A stretch of 64,000 nt of DNA from CAVTJL01 sp963735065 (GTDB lineage: Bacteria; Pseudomonadota; Alphaproteobacteria; Geminicoccales; Geminicoccaceae), in the NCBI GenBank assembly GCA_963735065.1, contig CAVTJL010000008.1, positions 1-64,000 on the forward strand, in the 5' to 3' direction. Each line of letters opens with the position of its first letter. Position 1 is the first letter of the stretch. Made by a program: the position numbers and the translations under genes. The notes under the pieces were generated by a model, which saw nothing but the letters and a program-made list of their open reading frames with translations, did no database searches and was not told where the DNA came from. Positions 11,083 to 17,987 of the stretch are shown here, one piece after another.

Positions 11083-11489
11083 ATGCCACGAGCGCGAGGC
11101 CTTTGCCGGCTGTTGGGTGCTTGCCTTCTCGGCATGGCATGGGCGACGTCGGCCCTGGCCCAGGGCGGCCCGTCCGTCACCCAGAGCGGCGGCGCCTCGG
11201 CCGGCGCTGCCGCCGGCGACTACACGGTGGGCGAGCTGGCCCAACGCTGCGCCGAGGCCGAGCCCGATTTCTGCGACGGCTACATCATCGGGAGCGGTCG
11301 GCTCTATCAGCAGATCACGCGCGTCGGCGTCGTGCGCGGTTGGGCCTGCGCCGATCCGCTGCCGACCCTGGAGCAGGTCGGCAGGTGTTCGTCGACTGGG
11401 CCGGCGCCCACCCGACGATGGCGAACGGCGCCGCCGTCAACGGCTTCTGGCAGGCGATGAGCGAGCGGTGGCCGTGCAAGGGCAAGTGA
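11083..11489 (+). pseudogene. Rap1a/Tai-like secreted protein, frameshifted
   Basis: Start ATG 11083 behind GGGAGGG; signal peptide MPRARGLCRLLGACLLGMAW ending near SALAQ. The mature part YTVGELAQRCAEAEPDFCDG, then YIIGSGRLYQQI and a later Cys, fits the small periplasmic Rap1a/Tai immunity-type fold (type VI secretion immunity in characterised cases). The typical end VFVDWAGAHPTMANGAAVNG and WPCKGK lies in another frame; a base missing near 11380 (GTC-GG) restores about 135 aa. No T6SS effector is near, so an immunity role is only a family suggestion. Confidence 0.55.
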
Positions 11490-11521
11490 CGGGCGACGGG
11501 ATCGCCCCGAGGAAGCGGAGA

Positions 11522-11770
11522 ATGGCGATGACGGCAACGAGCGCGGGTCGGCTGGGCGCGGTTCTGACACTCGTGGCGATGGTCGGCCTCGCCGGCTGCG
11601 AGGTCAACAAGACGACGGGCGAGCGAACGCTGACCGGGGCCGGCGTCGGTGCCGCCAGCGGCGCCGCGGTGGGGCTCCTGACCGGCAACTTCCTCGGCAG
11701 CGCCGTGACCGGTGCCGCGGCCGGCGCCGCCGGCGGCTTCGTCTACGACCAGATCAAGAAGAGCCAGTAG
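11522..11770 (+). CDS. Glycine-zipper lipoprotein
   Basis: 82-aa predicted outer-membrane or periplasmic lipoprotein. Start ATG 11522, preceded by GAGGAAGCGGAG. The signal peptide ends in the lipobox LAGC (cysteine at about residue 25). The mature part contains GAGVGAASGAAVGLLTGNF and AVTGAAAGAAGGFVYDQIKK, the repeated G-x3-G pattern of glycine-zipper (YMGG/Omp-Gly) proteins that insert into or line membranes. It follows the Rap1a-like gene by 32 bp and may be co-transcribed. Function unknown. Confidence 0.8.
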   Translation: MAMTATSAGRLGAVLTLVAMVGLAGCEVNKTTGERTLTGAGVGAASGAAVGLLTGNFLGSAVTGAAAGAAGGFVYDQIKKSQ

Positions 11771-11919
11771 GCCCCGCCACCATGAGACCGCGCACGCCGT
11801 CCCGCCGTTCGTCGGTCCGTGTGGCTCTGGCGACCGGGTTGATCCCGATCGAAGCGGAGCTTGTTGCGAGGCGTTGAGCGCCAGGTGCCTGGCCGATCTG
11901 AATCGTCTGGAGGACAGTC

Positions 11920-12093
11920 ATGTCGTTGATTCTTGTCGTGGTCATTCTATTTTTACTGTTTGGCGGCGGCGGCTATTACGGCTACCGTCGTCAGTATTAC
12001 GGAGGCAGGGGCTTCAGTCTGCTCTTTATCGTGCTCATTGTGCTGCTCCTCCTCGTCGTCTTTGGTGCGCCACACATGGGCTATATGCGCTGA
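11920..12093 (+). CDS. 57-aa two-helix membrane protein (DUF3309-like)
   Basis: Short gene of 57 codons: ATG 11920 to TGA 12091-12093, with CTGGAGGACAGTC as an excellent ribosome binding site. MSLILVVVILFLLFGGGGYY is a first hydrophobic helix ending in a Gly/Tyr turn, then a charged YGYRRQYYGGR loop, then FSLLFIVLIVLLLLVVFG as a second helix. The pattern resembles small inner-membrane proteins of unknown function that are frequent in proteobacteria. Its local GC is lower than its surroundings because of Ile/Phe/Leu codons. Confidence 0.75.
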   Translation: MSLILVVVILFLLFGGGGYYGYRRQYYGGRGFSLLFIVLIVLLLLVVFGAPHMGYMR

Positions 12094-12244
12094 GCATCTG
12101 GCCGCCCTCCAAAGCCTCCGCCGATGCCGGCCTCGGGCCGGGCGCCCGAGGGGGCATCGGTGACGCTTTGAGCGGCTCTGGAGTGCCGCGGACAGGCCGC
12201 GCACCTCGCCATTTCATATGGCCCGGCGGCCAGCGCTTGCCGTG

Positions 12245-12358
12245 AGCGCTCCACGCCACCTTGTGATGACTCGCGGACCTACGAGCGGCGTCAGCCTCGA
12301 CACGCTCGTGACCTGCATTCTCGCCGGGTCCTTCGGCAAGCGCTTCGGCAGCGGACGG
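12245..12358 (+). pseudogene. Fragment of a hicB antitoxin gene
   Basis: This segment, in the frame giving GVSLDTLVTCILAGSFGKRF, matches the last 35 codons of the intact hicB at 13521-13892 (GVSLNTLVTCILAESVGKRF), and the DNA similarity extends 5' into CGCTCCACGCCAC. The front of the gene and any hicA are absent. It is a decayed partial copy lying about 1.5 kb upstream of the intact pair. About 420 bp around it (12094-12514) hold nothing else I can support. Confidence 0.65.
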
Positions 12359-12514
12359 TGCCACCCGTGCGCGAGGGCTGTACGGCCGCCCCCGCACCGC
12401 CCGGCAGGCATCGGCTTCGAGACCAGGCGGGAGCTGAAGGACCTTTTTGCTTCTCTTTTGTGACGTTGACCTTGAGGTTGAGGCGGGCGCCGGAGCCGGC
12501 CCACAGCAAGCCGC

Positions 12515-12895
12515 TTACTCGCGGATCTTCCAGAACGAGTTTTTCTTCACCACCTTGCCGTCCCGGAACGTATAAAAATCGCAGCCGCGCACCTCGACGC
12601 GCTGGCCGTCGCTCGACGTGCCCGTGATCGTCCACTGGCTGATGCCGGTGTCCCCGCTGGCAAAATGCTCGGCCTCGCCATAGTGCACGTCGGGCAGCCC
12701 CTCGAAGCGCGAGCGCAGCCCTTTTTTCACCGCCTCGATCCCGACCAGCCGCGTCCCGCAAGCCTCGGGCCCCCGCGGCATCTCGAGCACGCAGTCCTCG
12801 GCAAAGAAGCTCATGATGCGATCGAGGTCATGCGCGTTGAACGCATCGAGGATCGCTTCGAGCTTGCGCAGCGTGGCCGTCGCGTCATGCGCCAT
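12515..12895 (-). CDS. SnoaL/NTF2-like protein
   Basis: 126-aa protein of the cystatin-like NTF2 superfamily, start ATG 12895 behind AGGAG. MAHDATATLRKLEAILDAFN, then FFAEDCVLEMPRGPEACGTR (substrate-pocket helix and strand) and a final strand pair ending FYTFRDGKVVKKNSFWKIRE are typical of SnoaL-like polyketide-cyclase-related proteins. Members include isomerases, hydrolases and non-enzymes, so the activity cannot be given. Complete length and single gene. Confidence 0.8.
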   Translation of the reverse strand: MAHDATATLRKLEAILDAFNAHDLDRIMSFFAEDCVLEMPRGPEACGTRLVGIEAVKKGLRSRFEGLPDVHYGEAEHFASGDTGISQWTITGTSSDGQRVEVRGCDFYTFRDGKVVKKNSFWKIRE

Positions 12896-13246
12896 GGCTG
12901 AGCTCCTGTCCGGTGTGGAGCGAGCAGGCCGATAGAATAGAAGCGGGTGGATGAGCCGTCCAGCAGGGCGCAAGGCTCTGCCGGATGGCCCGACCCAGGG
13001 CGGGCCACTGCTGATCGCGCAACGCGCAACAACACCGGCTCTCATGCACTCCTGATTGAAATAAATGAAATCATATGCAATCAGAAAGCGTGCTGCCAGG
13101 TCGTCGCGGCGGAGGCTGGACAGCACCGTGGAGCGAAAGCAGCAGTTGGCCCTCGGCTCCGGGAATTGTTGGCTTCGATCCTTCGCCGTGCCCGCGCTGC
13201 ATCCCGCTGCGGCGTACGCCGCGCGGTGGGGACGGAGGCTTGAGAA
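12896..13246. other. Gene-less stretch upstream of hicA with AT-rich core
   Basis: 351 bp without a supported gene. The core at about 13045-13085 is AT-rich and includes GATTG (13054-13058) and CAATC (13078-13082) as an inverted repeat around a CATATG, which is a plausible promoter/operator for the hicAB operon; HicB proteins autoregulate in known systems. No firm -10/-35 assignment. Confidence 0.4.
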
Positions 13247-13540
13247 ATGGAACCGCATGCGGTATCTAAGATGGGCTCCAGGGCGCGCAAGCGGCTGGAA
13301 CGTATGCGTGCGAATCCGAGGGATTGGGACATCAAGGATGTGATGAGCTTGTGCGAGGCGTTCGGTATGCATTGCTCGGCGCCTAAGCGCGGCGGCCACT
13401 ACAAGATCTCACATCCGGACCTTCCGGAGATCCTTACGGTGCCGGCGCATCGACCCGTCAAGCCTGTCTACGTGAAGGCCCTGGTGTCGCTCATCGATCG
13501 TATTCTAGGGGAGACCGCGGATGCCGAAGAGGGCCCGTGA
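13247..13540 (+). CDS. hicA: HicA toxin (mRNA interferase)
   Basis: 97-aa member of the HicA family; known members cleave mRNA. Start ATG 13247 behind GGAGG; ATG 13271 is an alternative. The small dsRBD-like fold is visible in DVMSLCEAFGMHCSAPKRGG followed by HYKISHPDLPEILTVPAHRP, with the family-defining GGHYKI that carries the catalytic His (His 52 here). It overlaps the start of hicB by 20 bp, the usual toxin-first arrangement. Confidence 0.88.
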   Translation: MEPHAVSKMGSRARKRLERMRANPRDWDIKDVMSLCEAFGMHCSAPKRGGHYKISHPDLPEILTVPAHRPVKPVYVKALVSLIDRILGETADAEEGP

Positions 13541-13892
13541 GTATGCGGTGCTGATCAAGCCTCTCCCGCCCGAGGATGGCGGCGGCTGGCTCGCCGTGGT
13601 CCCGGACCTTCCGGGCTGCATGTCCGACGGCGAGACCATGCAGGAGGCGCTCGACAATGTCGTGGGTGCCGTCGAGTCCTGGAAGGAGGCGGCCGCCGAG
13701 CTGGGCCGCGAGGTGCCGGAGCCCGGCTCCTCGAACGGTCAGTGGCGCCAGCGCGTCCCGCGCACGCTCCACGCCACGCTGAAGCGCATCGCCGAATCCG
13801 AAGGCGTCAGCCTCAACACGCTCGTGACCTGCATCCTCGCCGAATCCGTCGGCAAGCGCTTCGGCAGCGGAGGCGGCGACAAGGCGGGATGA
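13521..13892 (+). CDS. hicB: HicB antitoxin
   Basis: 123-aa HicB antitoxin. The N-terminal partially degraded RNase H-like domain reads YAVLIKPLPPEDGGGWLAVV then PDLPGCMSDGETMQEALDN, the HicB signature. The C-terminus from RTLHATLKRIAESEGVSLNT to CILAESVGKRF is a ribbon-helix-helix or HTH DNA-binding part for autoregulation. Start ATG 13521 inside the end of hicA, so the pair is translationally coupled. A second copy of its 3' end lies at 12245-12358. Confidence 0.9.
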   Translation: MPKRAREYAVLIKPLPPEDGGGWLAVVPDLPGCMSDGETMQEALDNVVGAVESWKEAAAELGREVPEPGSSNGQWRQRVPRTLHATLKRIAESEGVSLNTLVTCILAESVGKRFGSGGGDKAG

Positions 13893-13895
13893 GCT

Positions 13896-14150
13896 GTGTC
13901 GAATTTGTGGTACCGGCACAGCAACGTTCGCTCATCCGAGCCCGTCATCGATACGATTGTAAATGGGACGTTCCCTTGGACCGCGACCGTGGCCGAGATC
14001 GACCCGATGGCCATCAGCCTCCTGTTCGAAAGGGCGGCCCTCGCGGGAAGCTCGGAGGAGATAGACGGCTACGCCTCAATCAGCGACGGGCTGCACGACT
14101 GTAGGGCCACGCGGGTGCTAGGATGGTTATTGAATGGAGTGTCGCCGTAG
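13896..14150 (+). CDS. Small unknown protein downstream of hicB
   Basis: 84-aa reading frame starting 3 bp after the hicB stop (the start codon is a GTG/TTG-type codon in the GCTGTGTCG context). Sequence MSNLWYRHSNVRSSEPVIDT matches no family I recognise. It has mixed codon use and somewhat lower GC than its neighbours, so it may be a relic or chance frame; its position directly behind hicAB is the only argument for it. Confidence 0.25.
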   Translation: MSNLWYRHSNVRSSEPVIDTIVNGTFPWTATVAEIDPMAISLLFERAALAGSSEEIDGYASISDGLHDCRATRVLGWLLNGVSP

Positions 14151-14173
14151 TCCCACGACTGATGTGAGGGCGC

Positions 14174-15292
14174 TCAGAACGCCGCAGGCAGCCGCTCGCC
14201 CGCGGCGTGCCAAAGTGCCTCCCGCAAGCACTGTTCGATGAAATTCACCTCGTTCATATGGTGCTCGGCACGAGTTAGTCCCTCGTGAACAGCCCGATTC
14301 CTCGCGTCTCGAACTTGGCGGAGCATTCGTTCAGTGAATGTGTGCTGACGTCCAGACGCCGCAGCTATGTTAGTGGCCATTGTTGTGAGCATAGGCACTC
14401 TTGGGAACACCGTTGGTCGCGACATTGCTTCGCAGAGCTTGTCCAGCTTTGCTTGGGTGGTAGAGAAGAGGCCCGCGGTGCGCAGCACCGCCCGTACGTG
14501 CCGGATTTCGGCCTTGTCGAAGAGGCGATTGCCTTCCCCCTTATCCACAAAAAGTGCTTCCAATGCAGCCCAGCCAATAGAAAGGCGACCATAGTTCGTA
14601 GGCTGCACGTAAAACTCCACGAGATGGTCAGCCACGGTGCGAACGGCCGGCTTCACCAAGTGTTGCCGTATCCTGTCAATATCTTCCTTACGAAATCCAG
14701 TAATAACTGCGGATGCCAAGCCGATCTCCGCGCATGTCGGGTCGTGTGCGGTAATAGGTATACTCGTAGAATCTTGCACGTAAAATCCACGTCGATAGAA
14801 TATTGACATAGAATATACGAGAAGGTTCATGTGATACTGCATTCCGTGGAAGTTGCTCAAGTCATGCTTTTGCTGAAAGCGAATAACTATTGTGCCTGGA
14901 TATGAATTATCAATTTTCGCATCCAGGTTCATCTCTTTTCCAAGAGAATGCACCACATGCACAAGAGTTGCCGGGCCATCTTTGAGATGGTCGACATTCA
15001 CCATCCCAAGTCGGAAAATAAATCTATCCTCTACTACTTGTTCTCCCTTTTCGCCTTCTGCAGTAGCGAGATGGATTGCGTCTGGTTCGCTGATATAGAG
15101 CGTCTCGCAGCCGGACACCTTGCGATCTTCGGTAAGTTTGTATAAGATAACCATCTTCAATTTTTGTGGATCAATACCGGGCGGTATGTCTCGGAAAAAG
15201 CCAGGATTGGACGGGTCTACCGCGAGAGGCTTGCATATGACGCTATAGCCTGTGTCCAGTAGGTCCTTGAGTTGGTTGAGGTCATTGGTCAT
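14174..15292 (-). CDS. HEPN-like (Apea-type) protein, probably horizontally acquired
   Basis: 372-aa protein with clearly lower GC and freer codon use than its neighbours. I recognise no full-length family. The C-terminal third is helical and contains RNRAVH, matching the R-x4-H catalytic motif of HEPN ribonucleases, preceded by GWAALEALFVDKGE (common in Apea-like HEPN proteins, in which a WxxLE helix precedes the catalytic region). The N-terminal two thirds (YSVICKPLAVDPSNP, QYHMNLLVYSMSIFYRRGFY) is of unknown fold. Start ATG 15292 has only a weak ribosome binding site. Single gene between hicAB and two antitoxins; a defence or abortive-infection RNase is an inference. Confidence 0.6.
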   Translation of the reverse strand: MTNDLNQLKDLLDTGYSVICKPLAVDPSNPGFFRDIPPGIDPQKLKMVILYKLTEDRKVSGCETLYISEPDAIHLATAEGEKGEQVVEDRFIFRLGMVNVDHLKDGPATLVHVVHSLGKEMNLDAKIDNSYPGTIVIRFQQKHDLSNFHGMQYHMNLLVYSMSIFYRRGFYVQDSTSIPITAHDPTCAEIGLASAVITGFRKEDIDRIRQHLVKPAVRTVADHLVEFYVQPTNYGRLSIGWAALEALFVDKGEGNRLFDKAEIRHVRAVLRTAGLFSTTQAKLDKLCEAMSRPTVFPRVPMLTTMATNIAAASGRQHTFTERMLRQVRDARNRAVHEGLTRAEHHMNEVNFIEQCLREALWHAAGERLPAAF

Positions 15293-15458
15293 TTTTAACT
15301 CGATGCAGAGAGACTATCTTGTAGGATAGCGGTGTCATTTTGCTCTGCCGGCACCCTGTGCTGAACATTGCGTACGCAGACAAATAGCGCCCGCCCGTCT
15401 CACAGATCTGAGGAAGGGAATTACGGAATTACGGTGACACTCCACTCATTAACCTTCG

Positions 15459-15701
15459 TCACCGCCGTCCCGCGTCGCGCAGCGCCTTCCAGGACGCTCT
15501 CCCGAGCCTCGTCCCGGCCCTCAGCTCCTTCAGCCGCTCGATCGCCGCGTCCACCTCCGCCCGATCGTCCGTCGCCACAGGCACCAGCCGCGCGACCGCC
15601 TTTCCATGCCGCGTGATGACGACCTCCTCGCCCCGCTCGACGCGCTCGAGCAGACTCGAAAGACGGGCCTCGGCCTCACGGACATCGATCGCGGACACCA
15701 T
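15459..15701 (-). CDS. Phd/YefM-type antitoxin, no adjacent toxin
   Basis: 80-aa protein, start ATG 15701. MVSAIDVREAEARLSSLLER then VERGEEVVITRHGKAVARLV is the Phd/YefM N-terminal DNA-binding fold, and the C-terminal helix (AEVDAAIERLKELRAG, then WKALRDAGRR) is the toxin-neutralising tail. In complete modules a PIN-domain VapC or RelE/Doc toxin follows immediately; here about 165 bp of empty DNA follows, then the end of the HEPN-like gene. It is therefore an orphan antitoxin or the remnant of a lost module. Confidence 0.8.
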   Translation of the reverse strand: MVSAIDVREAEARLSSLLERVERGEEVVITRHGKAVARLVPVATDDRAEVDAAIERLKELRAGTRLGRASWKALRDAGRR

Positions 15702-15879
15702 CGTGCTCCCAAGGACGGACAGAACAGCCACCCGGCAAGTCGCGCCAACCGCCCGACAGGGGGGCTCCTCGGTTGAAGGGGGTCGCCGCAGCGCAGCGAC
15801 TCCAGCCCCATCTGCCGCCTGGGCCCCCGCGAAGCATGGTATAGATGACATGCAAGCAGCATGCACCTGGAGCGCATCC

Positions 15880-16167
15880 ATGCCCGGCACCGAGCGGCTG
15901 ACCATCACCCTCCCGTCCGACATGGCGGACCTGGTGCGGAGCGCCGTGGCGACGGGCGACTACGCCTCCGCCAGCGAGGTGGTCCGCGAGGCGCTGCGCG
16001 ACTGGGCCACGAAGCGGGCCTCGCAGCTCCAGGAGCTGGCAGCCCTGAGGGCCGATATCGCCAGCGGCCTCGCCGACATGGCCGAGGGCCGCGTCAGGGA
16101 GCTGGACACCGCCCGCATCGTCGAGCGGGGCAGGGCTCTCCTCGCCGCCCGCTCGCCCTCCGCGTGA
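15880..16167 (+). CDS. ParD-type antitoxin, no adjacent toxin
   Basis: 95-aa ribbon-helix-helix protein starting at ATG 15880. MPGTERLTITLPSDMADLVR followed by ATGDYASASEVVREALRDWA is the ParD/CopG-type RHH DNA-binding domain. The C-terminal helical tail (SQLQELAALRADIASGLADM onward) would bind a ParE toxin. No ParE-like frame follows; the rplU promoter begins 20 bp downstream. It is divergent from the Phd-like gene, the starts being 178 bp apart. Confidence 0.8.
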   Translation: MPGTERLTITLPSDMADLVRSAVATGDYASASEVVREALRDWATKRASQLQELAALRADIASGLADMAEGRVRELDTARIVERGRALLAARSPSA

Positions 16168-16186
16168 CCGCGGCCCGCCACGCACA

Positions 16187-16214
16187 TTGACAGACGCCTC
16201 GCCATCGCTATAGT
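16187..16214 (+). promoter_or_regulatory. Sigma-70-type promoter of rplU-rpmA
   Basis: TTGACA at 16187-16192 and TATAGT at 16209-16214 separated by 16 bp, the best consensus promoter in the window. It begins 20 bp after the parD-like stop and predicts a start near 16221, leaving a leader of about 70 nt before rplU. The leader holds CTGAA...TTCAG (16228-16244 region) followed by T5, a weak hairpin that could be an autoregulatory L21 leader; this part is speculative. Confidence 0.8.
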
Positions 16215-16290
16215 CCGCGGCCACGTCTGAAGGCGACACGTTCAGGCGGCGTTTTTGTTGTTGTCCGCTCAGAGCCAGGTCGACCAACCC

Positions 16291-16605
16291 ATGTACGCAG
16301 TGATCAAGACCGGCGGTAAGCAGTACCGCGTCGCCCCCAACGATGTGATCAAGGTCGAGAAGATCGAGGGCGAGGCCGGCAGCACGGTCGAGCTCGACCA
16401 GGTGCTGATGGTGGGCGGCGAGGCGCCGCAGCTCGGCACGCCGCTCGTCGCCGGTGCCCGCGTCGTCGCCACCGTGCTCGAGCAGGCCAAGGGTCCCAAG
16501 GTCCTCGTCTTCAAGAAGCGGCGCCGGAAGAACTCGCGGCGGCGCAACGGCCATCGCCAGCTCCTCACCGTGCTGCGCGTCACCGACATCGCCGTCGCCG
16601 CCTGA
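16291..16605 (+). CDS. rplU: Large ribosomal subunit protein bL21
   Basis: 104-aa bL21, a 23S rRNA-binding protein of the 50S subunit. Start ATG 16291 gives MYAVIKTGGKQYRVAPNDVI; the C-terminal KKRRRKNSRRRNGHRQ is the RNA-binding basic patch. Full length for the family (about 103). It is followed after 23 bp by rpmA in the universal rplU-rpmA-obgE order, with a consensus promoter 77 bp upstream of the start. Confidence 0.98.
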   Translation: MYAVIKTGGKQYRVAPNDVIKVEKIEGEAGSTVELDQVLMVGGEAPQLGTPLVAGARVVATVLEQAKGPKVLVFKKRRRKNSRRRNGHRQLLTVLRVTDIAVAA

Positions 16606-16628
16606 GCCGGCTCTCGAGGAGATAGAAG

Positions 16629-16898
16629 ATGGCACACAAGAAGGCGGGCGGCAGCTCCAGGAACGGCCGCGACACCGAAGGCAAGCGCCTCGGCGTGAAG
16701 AAGTATGGCGGCGAGGCCGTGATCACGGGCAACATCCTGGTCCGGCAGCGCGGCACCAAGTTCCACCCCGGCCCCAATGTCGGCATGGGGCGCGACTACA
16801 CGCTCTATGCCCTGCAGCCGGGCAAGGTCGCCTTCAAGGCGTCGCGCGACGGCCGCTCCTATGTGAGCATCGTGGCGGAGGCCGCAGCGGCCGAATAG
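16629..16898 (+). CDS. rpmA: Large ribosomal subunit protein bL27
   Basis: 89-aa bL27, which reaches the peptidyl-transferase centre with its N-terminus. MAHKKAGGSSRNGRDTEGKR and the segment GGEAVITGNILVRQRGTKFH are diagnostic. The N-terminus is the short type with no propeptide. Second gene of the rplU-rpmA unit; a strong terminator follows 26 bp after the stop. Confidence 0.98.
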   Translation: MAHKKAGGSSRNGRDTEGKRLGVKKYGGEAVITGNILVRQRGTKFHPGPNVGMGRDYTLYALQPGKVAFKASRDGRSYVSIVAEAAAAE

Positions 16899-16924
16899 GC
16901 TCCGCCACAGGGTCCAGGAGAGGA

Positions 16925-16951
16925 GGGAAAGGCCGTAGCCTTTCCCTTTTT
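16925..16951 (+). terminator. Rho-independent terminator after rpmA, abutting obgE
   Basis: Perfect 9-bp stem GGGAAAGGC (16925-16933) with GCCTTTCCC (16938-16946), loop CGTA, followed by T5 (16947-16951). The obgE start codon is only 4 nt further on, so the GGAGGG that would serve as its ribosome binding site is partly inside the stem. Confidence 0.9.
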
Positions 16952-16955
16952 CGTC

Positions 16956-17987
16956 ATGCGGTTTCTCGATTCGGCCAAGATCTTCATCAAGAGCGGCGAC
17001 GGCGGCTCCGGCTCGTCCAGCTTCCGGCATGAGAAGTTCATCGAGTTCGGCGGGCCCGACGGCGGCGACGGCGGGCGCGGCGGCAGCGTCGTGGCACGCT
17101 GCGATCCCGACCTCAACACGCTGATCGACTTCCGCTACCGCCAGCATTTCAAGGCCCAGCGCGGCCAGGGCGGCATGGGCAAGCAGCGCACCGGCGCCAG
17201 CGGCAAGGACCTCGTCATCCGCCTGCCGCCCGGCACCCAGATCCTGGCCGACGACGAGGAGACGGTGCTGGCCGACCTCACCGCACCCGGCCAGGAGGTG
17301 GTGCTGGCCAAGGGCGGCGACGGCGGCTTCGGCAACATGCGCTTCAAGACCTCGACCAACCGGGCGCCGCGCCGCGCCGATCCCGGCTGGCCGGGCGAGG
17401 AGCGCTGGGTCTGGCTGAAGCTCAAGCTGCTGGCCGATGTGGGCCTCGTGGGCCTGCCCAACGCCGGCAAATCCACCTTTTTGTCGGTCGTCAGCAACGC
17501 GAAGCCAAAGATCGCGGACTATCCCTTCACCACGCTCGAGCCCCGGCTGGGCACGCTGCTGATCGACGACCGTGCCCTCGTCGTGGCCGACATCCCGGGC
17601 CTCATCGAGGGCGCCTCGGAGGGCAAGGGCCTGGGCGACCGCTTCCTGGGCCATATCGAGCGCTGCGCCGTTCTCATCCACCTCGTCGACGGCACGGGCG
17701 AGGACCCGGTCGCCGCCTGGCACACCATCCGCGCCGAGCTCTTTTCATACGGTCACGGCCTCGCCGAGAAGGACGAGATCGTGTGCCTCAACAAGTGCGA
17801 CGCCCTCGAGCCCGAGCGCGTGCAGGAGCTCGTGGCCGCGCTCGAGACGGCGACCGGCCGCTCCGTCCACGCCATCTCGGGCGTCGCCCGCACCGGCATC
17901 GAGGCCGTGCTGCGCGAGGCCGAGGGGCTCGTCCGGCAGGCCCGCGCCCGTGCCCGCGAGGCCGAGGCCCTGGCCCTCCCGGCGTGA
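16956..17987 (+). CDS. obgE: GTPase Obg (ObgE/CgtA)
   Basis: 343-aa essential ribosome-associated GTPase acting in 50S maturation and stress control. The N-terminal glycine-rich Obg fold is clear (KSGDGGSGSSSFRHEKFIEF, PDGGDGGRGG, GGDGGFGN). The G domain has G1 GLPNAGKST (about residues 166-174), G2 (YPFTT), G3 DIPG, and G4 NKCD (about residue 279) with G5-like AISG. The C-terminus ends soon after the G domain, as in many short alphaproteobacterial Obgs. The start at 16956 sits directly behind the terminator. Its last codon region overlaps the start of the first degenerate proB-like copy (stop TGA inside GTGAGC at 17985). Its 3' end from G4 on is the source of the chimeric repeats that follow. 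Confidence 0.95.
   Translation: MRFLDSAKIFIKSGDGGSGSSSFRHEKFIEFGGPDGGDGGRGGSVVARCDPDLNTLIDFRYRQHFKAQRGQGGMGKQRTGASGKDLVIRLPPGTQILADDEETVLADLTAPGQEVVLAKGGDGGFGNMRFKTSTNRAPRRADPGWPGEERWVWLKLKLLADVGLVGLPNAGKSTFLSVVSNAKPKIADYPFTTLEPRLGTLLIDDRALVVADIPGLIEGASEGKGLGDRFLGHIERCAVLIHLVDGTGEDPVAAWHTIRAELFSYGHGLAEKDEIVCLNKCDALEPERVQELVAALETATGRSVHAISGVARTGIEAVLREAEGLVRQARARAREAEALALPA

Noticed and set aside
16221..16290. Riboswitch in the rplU leader
   Set aside because: Only a weak 5-bp hairpin followed by T5; it fits no known riboswitch class, so it was kept as a note to the promoter.
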